Shown: one piece after another, positions 7,876-17,247 of the stretch
Layout: each line of letters starts with the position of its first letter
How positions within the stretch are numbered: the first letter of the stretch is position 1
Source of the DNA: a bacterium 1xD8-48
GTDB taxonomy: Bacteria; Bacillota; Clostridia; Lachnospirales; Lachnospiraceae
DNA: 64,000 nt
Assembly: GCA_009917455.1 (NCBI GenBank)
Contig: QZDS01000002.1
Coordinates: forward strand, 1-64,000
Reading direction: 5' to 3'
The notes under the pieces: model-generated
What the model was told of the DNA's origin: nothing
Database searches by the model: none
What the model saw: the letters and a program-made list of their open reading frames with translations, nothing else
Translations under genes and position numbers: made by a program

Positions 7876-8940
7876 TCATAAACCTAAGAAATTGTTGATT
7901 TGTCTCGTCATGCATTCATTTATTGCTCCATGGCTTAAATAAACATGATACCATTCAACAAGCATTTCCATGGCTTTTTCTATATTCCATGTAGCTTTCC
8001 AGTTAAAGGTATTCTTCAATTTGGAGCAATCCAGTTTTAAGTATCCAGCTTCATAAGGGCCGCCATCGTATTTATCTATCCATTTTGGTTCAAAGCCCGT
8101 TTCAGCTTTCCAGGATTTGCAAAATAAATCGACTAATTTACCTGTGGTCAAGCAGTCAGCTTCTTCTGGCCCAACATTGTAACTGCCTGCATATTTTAAA
8201 TCTTTATACTGTTTGGAGGCAAGCATAAGATATACAGCTATCGGCTCTAATACATGTTCGTAAGGACGTACAGAATAGGGATTCCTGACCACAATATTAT
8301 TTCCGTTTTCCACGGCTCTTACACAATCCGGAATAATTCTGTCTGCTGCGAAATCTCCTCCGCCTATTACATTTCCAGCTCTGACGGTAGATACGGCAAT
8401 ATCTGCTTCATTCAAAAAGCATTCTTTATAGCTTGAAGTAACCAACTCTGAGCAGGACTTGGAATTGGAATAGGGGTCATGTCCGTTTAATTCTTCATTT
8501 TCACGATATCCCCAATACCATTCCCTGTTTTTATATACTTTATCGGTAGTAACATTTATCACGGAGCGGACACTATCCGAAAGGCGGACACATTCCAATA
8601 AATTAACCGTACCCATAACGTTTGTTTCATATGTGTATACCGGTGTCCGATAGGATTCCCTGACAATCGGTTGTGCTGCCATATGGATGACAATTTCCGG
8701 TCTTACCTCCAAAAATACTTTTTTCATTTTTTCCAAATCTCTGATATCGCCTTCTACGGAGTTCATTTCGTCAGCCAAACCGCATAATTCAAAAAGGCTG
8801 GGGGAGGTAGGAGCGGAAAGGGCATACCCGCTTACCTCCGCACCGGCCAGTAAAAGCATTTGCGACATCCATGAACCTTTAAAACCGGTATGTCCGGTAA
8901 CAAGTATTTTTTTACCTTTATAAAAGTCAAGCCAATTCAT
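7876..8940 (-). CDS. rfbG: CDP-glucose 4,6-dehydratase
   Basis: The 354-residue short-chain dehydrogenase has the NAD-binding motif GHTGFKG (16-22), HMAAQPIVRESY, TTDKVYKNREW and the catalytic pair Tyr157/Lys161 in YSNSK. These are specific to the CDP-glucose 4,6-dehydratase branch, which makes CDP-4-keto-6-deoxyglucose, the entry to 3,6-dideoxyhexoses and related sugars. The usual partner, glucose-1-phosphate cytidylyltransferase (rfbF), is not present in the window, and the gene is transcribed alone between a converging DUF4956 gene and a diverging giant repeat protein. Either the partner lies elsewhere or this is a remnant of a longer sugar cluster. Confidence 0.85.
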   Translation of the reverse strand: MNWLDFYKGKKILVTGHTGFKGSWMSQMLLLAGAEVSGYALSAPTSPSLFELCGLADEMNSVEGDIRDLEKMKKVFLEVRPEIVIHMAAQPIVRESYRTPVYTYETNVMGTVNLLECVRLSDSVRSVINVTTDKVYKNREWYWGYRENEELNGHDPYSNSKSCSELVTSSYKECFLNEADIAVSTVRAGNVIGGGDFAADRIIPDCVRAVENGNNIVVRNPYSVRPYEHVLEPIAVYLMLASKQYKDLKYAGSYNVGPEEADCLTTGKLVDLFCKSWKAETGFEPKWIDKYDGGPYEAGYLKLDCSKLKNTFNWKATWNIEKAMEMLVEWYHVYLSHGAINECMTRQINNFLGL

Positions 8941-9180
8941 TATTAATTTCTCCCACTGACAGTAATGAAAATATTTATTTAAAATTATATTTGATTGGTT
9001 ATCGATTTACAATAGTTATTTTTTCCTATGGCAAATATTCAGAAACAGTACTATAGGTTAATGAAATAAGTATAATGGGTATATATCGAAAAATGTAAAA
9101 TAATGGTAAAATTTATTACATAAAATTCCTAATCACAGGAATGGGCTGTTAAACAATAAGCATGTTGAGGAAGATGACAG

Positions 9181-12100
9181 ATGATAAAGAATTTAAAAGC
9201 TAAATTATGCAAAATATTTTCGGATGTAGGTGAAGTGATAGATAAATACCACAGCAAGAGTAGTTGGATTAATATTACGGCACCCTTGACAAGTCTTTTA
9301 ACACTGTCTATTTATTTATCCGTAGGCATTGTTTCTGCTGATTATAAAGATGAAGTGGCAATTTATCTTGCTACTTTTTTTATTGAAGGCATTTTGCTCC
9401 TTATTCTTTGCTGGGAGTTTGTCTGCTGTGTGGGAAGCAAAGCAATCAGGAAGTGGGCCGGGCGTACATGTGTAATATCAGCATTCACAATAGGAACTGT
9501 GATACTTCTAAATATTTTTATTCAAAATCTTCCCGATACCCGGTATTATGCGGCGGTAACGGAGGTTTATGGAATTCCTGCAGGGATAGAAGATACACGT
9601 TTATCTAAAAACGACCTGAGCAAACGGGCTGGATACTGGGAAATAAATGACAGGAAATACAAAAATCATATGACGTTAACTTATGTAGATGCTTACAATC
9701 AGGCTGAAATTATGCAGGAACATTCTACTCTTTATAATATGTCACTGTTTCAGTATCCTGTTCGTGTAGAAATAGATTATGAGAGAAGTAAAAATAAAGA
9801 TAAATATCGCTCTTATGGTGAGGAGTCTTTTGAAGCCGCCCGTAAGAATGATTTTCGGGAACCCGTAAGAGTGGGCTATTATAGTAATAGTGATAAGTTA
9901 TTGCTGGAGCTTGAAAAGAATAATGAAGACGTATTTGAAATTACCACCTATTCTTCTAAAGATAAGCCGCAGTTATTGAATTCTACTTTGCTTCGCATTC
10001 CTGCCGGACAGCAGTCTGAAAATGATATGACTTTTCAGCAAATTGAAGTCACATATAATTCCGCCGGTTTGCCGGAGATACGTAAATTAAAATCCCGTGT
10101 GAATTTATATGGCGTGAGTGGAGAGAAATACATTTATGATGAAAATCATCGGTTGAGTACATTGCATTTTCTCAATAGCGATGGAATTCCCGCCTGCAAT
10201 AACCTTGGCATTATGACAATTGATTTCAAATATAGTGAAGATGGGAATTTGCAGAGCATTTGCTATTACAGTGATGAAGAAAAAACGGAAAAGACAGAAG
10301 GATTTTACAAAGTTTTCCATGAAAAATTTTTATATAGTGATGATGGAAATCTTGTAGAGCGCAGACAATTAGGGCGAGAGGGAAGCCCGTGTTACGATAG
10401 TAATAAGGTGTGCAAGTATAAGTATACTTACGACGCCGGTGAATTAAGAGAAGAAGCCTTTTATGGACGTAATAATTCGCCGGTTTATATGAAAATGCAA
10501 CAGCTTCAGAGCAGCTCCGTCAAGTTTGGAAGATTTATTGAGAATGGAAGTCCTATGATTTCTGTTTTATTTGCTTTAAGAACAAATCAGGATTTGCCGG
10601 GAGAAAGCATTGAAGCTCAAAACAGTGAAGACACTGAAAAGAGTGAGATATCTGATACTAAGGAGAAGGCTCAGGAGGATTCAAAAACCGAAACCCCCGA
10701 AAAGAAAGAAAAAACTAACGATAGCAGAGCATATAATGTTTATGAATTGAAGACAGAGCCTGATGTTAATACAGATGCAAATAATAAGCCGGATAAGGTG
10801 AAATTCCAGGAGGATGCTGAATTTTATCTGGATTTACACGGAGCGGAAGAAGTAGTAAATGTGAAAACCAATTATACATCTATTTATTATAAAGTTGTAA
10901 ACGGATGTATTGAGGAGATGAGTTATCGTGATAAGGACGGGAACTTTACGGATAATGAGCAGGGATGTTCAATGAGAAAATTTGCATATGATTGTAAACA
11001 GCGCATAATCAGAGAAGAATTTTTTAATGCGGAAGGGAATGAATGTATAGTTGACGAAGGATATACTGCAATCGAAACTGCCTATATGGACGGTGAAGGC
11101 GAGCAGATAAAATATGTAAAATACCTGGATGCCAATGGAGAACCAGTTAATAAGAAGAAAACAGGATATGCAATTATCAGATACAAGTATGGCGGCCGGT
11201 CAATGTGGGAAGAAACCGGTAATTCTGTGATTAGTGCGCTATGGCGTGAAAAGACGGGGCAGAACCAGTATGCCGAAAAAGAAAGGTGTATTGCCGAATA
11301 TTATCTTGATAAAGATGAAAATCCTGTTTTGTCATATGAGGAGGGATATGCCGGAGTAAAACGTCTTTATAATGAAAATGGATTTCTTATTGGAGAAGCA
11401 TATTATGATAAGAAAGGAGAACCAACCTATCGTACAGATTATGGAGTGGCCAAAATACTGTATGAATATTCGGAAATCGGAAACAGAGTTTGTGACCAGT
11501 ATTTTGACAAAACCGGGGCACCTGTTAATCGTATAGATACAGGATATGCGCGTATTTATCGTGAATTTAAAATGGGGCAAAAGAAGAAAGAATATTATGA
11601 AGGCTGTCAGGAGAATATGCTCTGTGCTGTCTCAGACAAACAGACAGGGGCGGCTGTCATAGAATATAATTATAATAATGGTCAGATGGTTGAAGAATCT
11701 TATTATGACATAAACCGAAGACCGGTGCTGCGAAGCGATTTGGGATGTGCAAAGCGTAAATATGAATATGCAAATGGAAAAGTCTGCAGGCAAAGCTTTT
11801 ATGACGAGTCAGATAATCTGACTTTGCGAAAAGACCTGGGGGTTGCAATAATCCAATATGAATATGATGATGCCGGAAGAAATACCTTTACTCAATACTA
11901 TGGCATAGACGAGCTGCCTGTGATTAGCACAAAATATAAATGTGCCGGTTTTCATTATAATTATGATGAAGTAAGCGGAAACGAAGCTGATATATGGTAT
12001 ATAGGCACAGACGGCAATGTAATGGTTCGCCAGGATTTGGGATATGCTCATGTACACTATGAATATGATAGTGATGGAAATATAAAAAGTGAGGCTTACC

Positions 12101-15100
12101 TGGATGCTGATGAGGAGCCTGCGCTCTGGAAAGAGGGAGGCTTTGCATTATATACATATGAATATGATAAAGAAAATGAGAAGAGGACAGGGAGGTATTT
12201 TATTAATGAGGAAGAACCTGTATTGCGGAAGGATTATGGGTATGCCTGGTTTGAAGAGTTTTATGAAAACGGGAAGTGCAGGGAAAGACGCTATTATGAC
12301 ACAGAGGATGAGTTGGTATTAATAAAAGATAAAGGTTATGCGAGAATTGAATATGAGTATAACGAATTTGGACAATGTATCTCCGAACTGTTTTATGGTA
12401 CAGATGGAGATGAAAAGCTTACAATCAGTCCTGAGTATAAGTGCGCCGGATTTTTATATGATTATGACGAAAAAGGAAGACAGATATCTATCGAATATGT
12501 GGGCGAAGATGGGAAAACGTTTATACGTGGAGACAGGGGATTTGCACTTGTAGAGTATGAATATGATGACAGAGGTTTCCGCACGGCAAGCAGGTATTAT
12601 GATGCTACAAAAGAACAGCTGATTATCAGTACTATGTATCATTGTGCGGGTTTTGATTATGAGTACGATGAAAGAGGGAATGAAAAACGGGTTATTTATA
12701 TTGGCTTAAAAGAAAAGATGATGGTTCGAAGGGATTACGGAAATGCGCAGGTTTGTAAAAGATATGATGACGCCGGAAGGCTTTTAGGAGAGGCATATTA
12801 TGATAAGGATGGCAATCCGGCAATATGGAGGGGGAAGGGGTATGCGTCGTTTGAGTATACGCTTGAAAATGGAAATAGCGTAGAAACAAGGTTTTATGAT
12901 ATTCAGCATAATCTGGTGCAGAGAAAAGATACAGGCTATGCAATAGAAAAAGCAGAATATGATGAAAGCGGACGTTGTATAGCCAGATTATATTACGGTT
13001 CTGACGAGAAACCTGTTTTTCGTACAGAGTATAATTGTGCAGGGATTCGCTATGCATATGATGAAAGAGGAAATCAGACCGATACATGGTATATAGGAGC
13101 AGATGGCGGTATCATGCTTCGTCAGGATTTAGGATATGCGCATGTAGAATATGTTTATGATGATGAAGGGAGAATGACGGAAGAAGCTTATTATGACATA
13201 GCAGGGGAACGGACTGCATGTTTAGAGGGCGGATATGCATCTTGCCAATACGATTATAATGAGGAGGGCGATTGCAGTGAGAAACGCTATTATGATACAA
13301 GCGGGTATCCGGTATTGAGGAAAGATACAGGATATGCATTAGTAAGCCTCAAATATGATGCACTTGGCCGGTGTATTAAGGAGCAATATTATGGCATATG
13401 GAAAGAACCAGTTATCAGCACCAAATATCATTGTTATGGATTCGAATATAAGTATGATAAAAAAGGAAACTGGACTGAAATGATATACTTGGATGCATGG
13501 GAAAAACCGATGATTAGAAGCGATTGCGGAGTTGCCCGTGTACATAAGAGATATGATTCTTTCGGTAATCTGGAAGGAGAAGATTACTTTATTGTGGACG
13601 AAGAGGCCGCTGGAAAAGAAGATAATCAGTGGAAACCGGCAGTCTGGAAGGGAAAAGGGTATTCATCTTTTACGAATCAATACGATGCTATAAGCGGGAA
13701 ATGTATAGAAACTCACTATAAAGTTAAAGACAATTTCGTGTTGAGCCAGGAAAAGGGCTACGCAATAGAGGTAAAGGAATATGATGAGTTTGGGCAATTA
13801 AAGGCAATATATTATAAAGGAACAGGCAGGCAGCCGGTTCTTTCAAATGAATCCTGTGCCGGATTCAAATATAATTTTAATGAGAAAGGAGAGCAGACAG
13901 ACACATGGTATTTAGGTCTGAATGGACGGCCTATGGTCCGCACTGATGTAGGGTATGCGCATATCAAATCTGAATATGATGAGATGGGGCAGGAAGTTAA
14001 GGTATCTTACCTGGATAAGGATGACTTTCCGGCGGTTGTAAAAGACGGGGGCTACAGCTATTCCTTGAAAACATATTTGAATGGAAAAGTAGTTGCTCAG
14101 CGATATTATGACAAAAGCGGAAAACTTATGCGCAGAAATGACACAGGCTATGCTTATTACATAGATGTTTATGAAAATGGAAACTGGGTGGAGGGGAGGT
14201 ATTATGATGAAGGCGATAATCTTGTTCAAAGAACCGATTTGGGCTATGCTGTTATAAAAAAGAAATATAATGCATTCGGGCAATGTATTTTAAGTTTTTA
14301 TTATGATGCTACGGGTGAACATCCGGTTATCAGCAATAAGTACAATTGCGCCGGATTCCGGTATGCTTATGACAAAAAAGGAAATCAGACGGATACCTGG
14401 TATGTAGGGCTGGACGGGAAATTACTTGTGGATGATGACTATGGGTATGCGCACATACATTCTGATTATGACGAAAGAGGGATGGAAATAAGAACTTCCT
14501 ATTTTGATGAGGAAGAAAAACCGGCAGTATATATAAAAGGAGGTTATGCTTCCCGGGAGAAAAAGTATAAAAATGGAAATTGTATGGAGGAACGCTATTA
14601 CGATACCAATGGGGAACCAGTACTGAGAAAAGATGAGGGATATGCAATGGTCAGGTATCAATATAATGATTTGCTACAGGAGCAGGCGCGCTATTATTAT
14701 GGTTTAGATGGGCAGTACATTGAAGGAAAAGAGCAATGCGCAGGGTACTGGTATAATTATGACGAGCGGGGGAACCAAACTTATATCTGGCGTTTGGATA
14801 CGAATGGAGCGAGCGTGCGGCAAGGGGGCAAAGGCGGCGAAATACAATATAGGATTTTTGATGAATTTGACAATTTGATATGGGATGCCTATTTTGTCTA
14901 TGATGGAAATGAATATCAACGTAAGGATTTTAAGAATTTGGGGTACTTTGGAATCAGTTACAGTTATGAAAATTCGAAGCTTATTGAGAAAGCATATAAA
15001 AATGTTAAGAGTAATTATACTGTTAGTCCGGAAGACGGGTATGCCATCTTAAAACAGGAGTATAATAATTGTGGGCTTCTTAAAAGGAAGGAATATCATG

Positions 15101-15231
15101 ATGCAAAAGGGAAGTTAATTGATGTGATGAATGGAGATAAGGCCTATGCAAAAATAGAATATGTATATGATGCATCGGGCAATTGTACAAAGAGGCTTTA
15201 TTATAACAGTAAAGGGAAGCTTTTAAAATAA
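9181..15231 (+). CDS. Giant membrane-anchored YD-like repeat protein (2016 aa)
   Basis: The N-terminus has three hydrophobic helices (about residues 33-50, 60-82, 95-115). A region with scattered YD-like units follows to about 470, then a charged low-complexity linker rich in Glu, Lys, Thr and Ser (about 475-545). The rest is a nearly continuous array of 32-34-residue units of the form 'GYA...YEYD..G......YYD..G.PV.R.D', distantly like RHS/YD repeats. No toxin, protease or Rhs core motif is seen at the C-terminus, so it does not look like an Rhs polymorphic toxin. GAGGAAG precedes the ATG. The AT-rich gene stands alone, 88 bases before glycosyltransferase genes of clearly different base composition. 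The function is unknown; a long extracytoplasmic fibre or adhesin anchored by the N-terminal helices fits best. Confidence 0.75.
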   Translation: MIKNLKAKLCKIFSDVGEVIDKYHSKSSWINITAPLTSLLTLSIYLSVGIVSADYKDEVAIYLATFFIEGILLLILCWEFVCCVGSKAIRKWAGRTCVISAFTIGTVILLNIFIQNLPDTRYYAAVTEVYGIPAGIEDTRLSKNDLSKRAGYWEINDRKYKNHMTLTYVDAYNQAEIMQEHSTLYNMSLFQYPVRVEIDYERSKNKDKYRSYGEESFEAARKNDFREPVRVGYYSNSDKLLLELEKNNEDVFEITTYSSKDKPQLLNSTLLRIPAGQQSENDMTFQQIEVTYNSAGLPEIRKLKSRVNLYGVSGEKYIYDENHRLSTLHFLNSDGIPACNNLGIMTIDFKYSEDGNLQSICYYSDEEKTEKTEGFYKVFHEKFLYSDDGNLVERRQLGREGSPCYDSNKVCKYKYTYDAGELREEAFYGRNNSPVYMKMQQLQSSSVKFGRFIENGSPMISVLFALRTNQDLPGESIEAQNSEDTEKSEISDTKEKAQEDSKTETPEKKEKTNDSRAYNVYELKTEPDVNTDANNKPDKVKFQEDAEFYLDLHGAEEVVNVKTNYTSIYYKVVNGCIEEMSYRDKDGNFTDNEQGCSMRKFAYDCKQRIIREEFFNAEGNECIVDEGYTAIETAYMDGEGEQIKYVKYLDANGEPVNKKKTGYAIIRYKYGGRSMWEETGNSVISALWREKTGQNQYAEKERCIAEYYLDKDENPVLSYEEGYAGVKRLYNENGFLIGEAYYDKKGEPTYRTDYGVAKILYEYSEIGNRVCDQYFDKTGAPVNRIDTGYARIYREFKMGQKKKEYYEGCQENMLCAVSDKQTGAAVIEYNYNNGQMVEESYYDINRRPVLRSDLGCAKRKYEYANGKVCRQSFYDESDNLTLRKDLGVAIIQYEYDDAGRNTFTQYYGIDELPVISTKYKCAGFHYNYDEVSGNEADIWYIGTDGNVMVRQDLGYAHVHYEYDSDGNIKSEAYLDADEEPALWKEGGFALYTYEYDKENEKRTGRYFINEEEPVLRKDYGYAWFEEFYENGKCRERRYYDTEDELVLIKDKGYARIEYEYNEFGQCISELFYGTDGDEKLTISPEYKCAGFLYDYDEKGRQISIEYVGEDGKTFIRGDRGFALVEYEYDDRGFRTASRYYDATKEQLIISTMYHCAGFDYEYDERGNEKRVIYIGLKEKMMVRRDYGNAQVCKRYDDAGRLLGEAYYDKDGNPAIWRGKGYASFEYTLENGNSVETRFYDIQHNLVQRKDTGYAIEKAEYDESGRCIARLYYGSDEKPVFRTEYNCAGIRYAYDERGNQTDTWYIGADGGIMLRQDLGYAHVEYVYDDEGRMTEEAYYDIAGERTACLEGGYASCQYDYNEEGDCSEKRYYDTSGYPVLRKDTGYALVSLKYDALGRCIKEQYYGIWKEPVISTKYHCYGFEYKYDKKGNWTEMIYLDAWEKPMIRSDCGVARVHKRYDSFGNLEGEDYFIVDEEAAGKEDNQWKPAVWKGKGYSSFTNQYDAISGKCIETHYKVKDNFVLSQEKGYAIEVKEYDEFGQLKAIYYKGTGRQPVLSNESCAGFKYNFNEKGEQTDTWYLGLNGRPMVRTDVGYAHIKSEYDEMGQEVKVSYLDKDDFPAVVKDGGYSYSLKTYLNGKVVAQRYYDKSGKLMRRNDTGYAYYIDVYENGNWVEGRYYDEGDNLVQRTDLGYAVIKKKYNAFGQCILSFYYDATGEHPVISNKYNCAGFRYAYDKKGNQTDTWYVGLDGKLLVDDDYGYAHIHSDYDERGMEIRTSYFDEEEKPAVYIKGGYASREKKYKNGNCMEERYYDTNGEPVLRKDEGYAMVRYQYNDLLQEQARYYYGLDGQYIEGKEQCAGYWYNYDERGNQTYIWRLDTNGASVRQGGKGGEIQYRIFDEFDNLIWDAYFVYDGNEYQRKDFKNLGYFGISYSYENSKLIEKAYKNVKSNYTVSPEDGYAILKQEYNNCGLLKRKEYHDAKGKLIDVMNGDKAYAKIEYVYDASGNCTKRLYYNSKGKLLK
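11941..14836 (+). repeat. Higher-order repeat array within the giant protein
   Basis: Units beginning with the motif CAGF (or CAGI, CYGF, CAGY) start at protein residues 921, 1088, 1155, 1286, 1418, 1559, 1723 and 1853. The intervals are 167, 67, 131, 132, 141, 164 and 130 residues. Most cycles are four 33-residue units in fixed order: a CAGF..GNQTDTWYIG unit, a GYAHV...EAYYD unit, a GGYAS...RYYD unit and a GYA...YYG..PVIS unit. Two cycles have five units and one has two, as expected from unit gain and loss. One unit near residue 1470 carries a 10-residue insertion. Confidence 0.8.
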
Positions 15232-15319
15232 GTTTCCCTCTGGATAATTCCCCCGCCCCATGGTAATATAAAAATTATCAACACTCACTGAAATTTTACA
15301 ATAAATAAGGATCCCCAAA

Positions 15320-16444
15320 ATGAAAATAACCCTCATCGGCCCCACATACCCCTACAAAGGCGGCATCGCCCATTACACCACCCTCATGTACCGCGCATTA
15401 AAAGCGCGACATGAGGTAACCATGGTTTCCTACAAGCTGCAGTACCCGAAATTCCTCTTTAAAAAGGAGCAGAAGGACTACAGCAACAAAAGCTTTTGCA
15501 TAGAAGAAACACAATACCTCATCCACACAGCCAACCCCTTTAACTGGCTGAACTCTGCCTTTAAACTGAAAAAAATGAATGCGGATGTCATTATTATCGA
15601 GTGGTGGCATCCTTATTTTGCACCCTGCTATTATGTAATGTGCAAATTACTGAAAAAGACGAAAATTCTGTTTCTCTGCCACAATGTATTTCCTCATGAA
15701 CGCTTTCCTTTTGACAGAATATTATGTAAAATGGTAATGAAGCAGGGAAATTACTTTGTGGTCCAGTCCCATCTGGATGAAAAAGACCTGCTGAGTATCA
15801 AAAAGGATGCAAAATATGTTGTGACGCCTCATCCCACTTACAATGCCTTTAAGATGCAGAACTTAAGCATGGAAAAGGCCAGGGAACAGCTGGGAATCGC
15901 CGCGTCTGGCCAGGCTGTTTTGTTTTTCGGATTTGTGAGGGAATACAAGGGATTGAAGTATCTTTTAAGGGCGATGCCTTCGATTAAAAAAAGATTTCCC
16001 CATCTGCAATTATGGGTAGTGGGGGACTTTGGCGGCGACAGGGAAGAATATATGGAGATAATCGAAGGAGAAGGAATCGGGGAAAATGTCAGGCTGGTAG
16101 AGGGGTATATACCGGACAGGGATGTGGAACAATATTTTGCGGCAGCAGATTTGGTGGTGCTCCCTTATATTTCCGCTACTCAGAGCGGAATTGCGCAGAT
16201 TGCCTACGGCTTTGAAAAGCCGGTAATCGTTACGGACGTAGGCGGACTGCCGGACGTGGTGGAGGACGGAAAGACAGGTTATGTCGTGGAAAGCCAAAAT
16301 GAAGCGGCAATAGCAGATGCAGTGGTGAAGTTCTATGAAAATCAGTCGGAGATTGACTGGGAGCAAAATATTAGAAACGCAGCCGGAGAGTTTTCATGGG
16401 AAACCATGGTGTCCCGGATAGAAAATCTGCTGCAGAGCAATTGA
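15320..16444 (+). CDS. Glycosyltransferase family 4
   Basis: The 374-residue protein has a GT-B layout: an N-terminal acceptor domain opening with GPTYPYKGGIAHY, a central FFGFVREYKGLKYLL that starts the donor domain, and the C-terminal GT4 nucleotide-sugar site YGFEKPVIVTDVGGLPDVV. It would transfer a sugar from a nucleotide-sugar to a lipid-linked or polymer acceptor at the cytoplasmic membrane face. The donor cannot be deduced. AAGGAT precedes the ATG. It starts a plus-strand run with the GT2 gene 36 bases downstream and the rfbD-like gene, which together suggest deoxysugar-containing surface glycan synthesis. Confidence 0.85.
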   Translation: MKITLIGPTYPYKGGIAHYTTLMYRALKARHEVTMVSYKLQYPKFLFKKEQKDYSNKSFCIEETQYLIHTANPFNWLNSAFKLKKMNADVIIIEWWHPYFAPCYYVMCKLLKKTKILFLCHNVFPHERFPFDRILCKMVMKQGNYFVVQSHLDEKDLLSIKKDAKYVVTPHPTYNAFKMQNLSMEKAREQLGIAASGQAVLFFGFVREYKGLKYLLRAMPSIKKRFPHLQLWVVGDFGGDREEYMEIIEGEGIGENVRLVEGYIPDRDVEQYFAAADLVVLPYISATQSGIAQIAYGFEKPVIVTDVGGLPDVVEDGKTGYVVESQNEAAIADAVVKFYENQSEIDWEQNIRNAAGEFSWETMVSRIENLLQSN

Positions 16445-16480
16445 TTTCCAGCGGCAAAAACAGAAAGCGAAGATAATCGG

Positions 16481-17227
16481 ATGAAAACAGTATCCCTAAT
16501 CCTCACCACCTACAACAGCTCCGCGCTGCTTGCCCGCACGCTTGAGGGCATTGAGCGGCAGGATTACCCCCAAATAGAAGTAAATATCAAAGACGGCGGT
16601 TCCACAGACGGCACGCTGAAAATCATAAAAGAGTACAAAAGCGCCAGCCATAACACAGTCAACTGGACAAGCAGCAGCGACAACGGAATTTACGACGCCA
16701 TGAATCAGGGCTATCAGCTTTGTACCGGCGATATCATCGTATTTTTTAACGATTTATTTTTGCAAAAAGACGCCATATCCAAAATGGTAAACTGCCTTAA
16801 CGCAAATCCTGAATGTATAGGAGCCCACGCGGACCTGGTCTATGCCACGGATGAAAAGGTTGTGAGGTACTGGAAAATGGGGCCGCAGAAAAGCCTTCAC
16901 CTTGGCTGGATGCCGGGGCACCCCACACTTTTTCTGAAAAGGGAGATTTACGAAAAATACGGGCTCTACAATCCCGAATACAGGATTGCGGCGGATTATG
17001 AGTTTATGGTACGATTCTTAAAGGATAAGGAAAACCGGCTGGCATATCTGCCGGAAACGATTATCCGCATGTATTACGGCGGCGCCAGCACCTCAAGCAC
17101 CGGAAGCTATCTGTTATCCTTAAAGGAAGGGCATAAGGCGCTTAAGGACAATGGCGTAAAAGGCGCGGCGCTGATTGATGTTCTGCGGACATGCCGTGTG
17201 CTGTGGCAGTTTGTAAAGACAAAGTAA
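16481..17227 (+). CDS. Glycosyltransferase family 2
   Basis: The 248-residue protein has the GT-A features SLILTTYNSS at the N-terminus, KDGGSTDGT around the first acidic motif, SDNGIYDAMNQG, and the acceptor-side motif RIAADYEFMVRF. These are typical of WcaA-like inverting family 2 enzymes that act on nucleotide sugars in the cytosol. There are no membrane segments. The ribosome site is weak (GAAAGCGAAG). The stop is 20 bases before the start of the rfbD-like gene, so they are probably cotranscribed. Confidence 0.85.
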   Translation: MKTVSLILTTYNSSALLARTLEGIERQDYPQIEVNIKDGGSTDGTLKIIKEYKSASHNTVNWTSSSDNGIYDAMNQGYQLCTGDIIVFFNDLFLQKDAISKMVNCLNANPECIGAHADLVYATDEKVVRYWKMGPQKSLHLGWMPGHPTLFLKREIYEKYGLYNPEYRIAADYEFMVRFLKDKENRLAYLPETIIRMYYGGASTSSTGSYLLSLKEGHKALKDNGVKGAALIDVLRTCRVLWQFVKTK

Positions 17228-17247
17228 AGGAAAGGGTAAAAAATAAA

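Noticed and set aside
9181-15231. Rhs polymorphic toxin
   Set aside because: There is no Rhs core motif, no proteolytic site and no toxin-like C-terminal tip. No immunity gene follows; the next gene is a glycosyltransferase.
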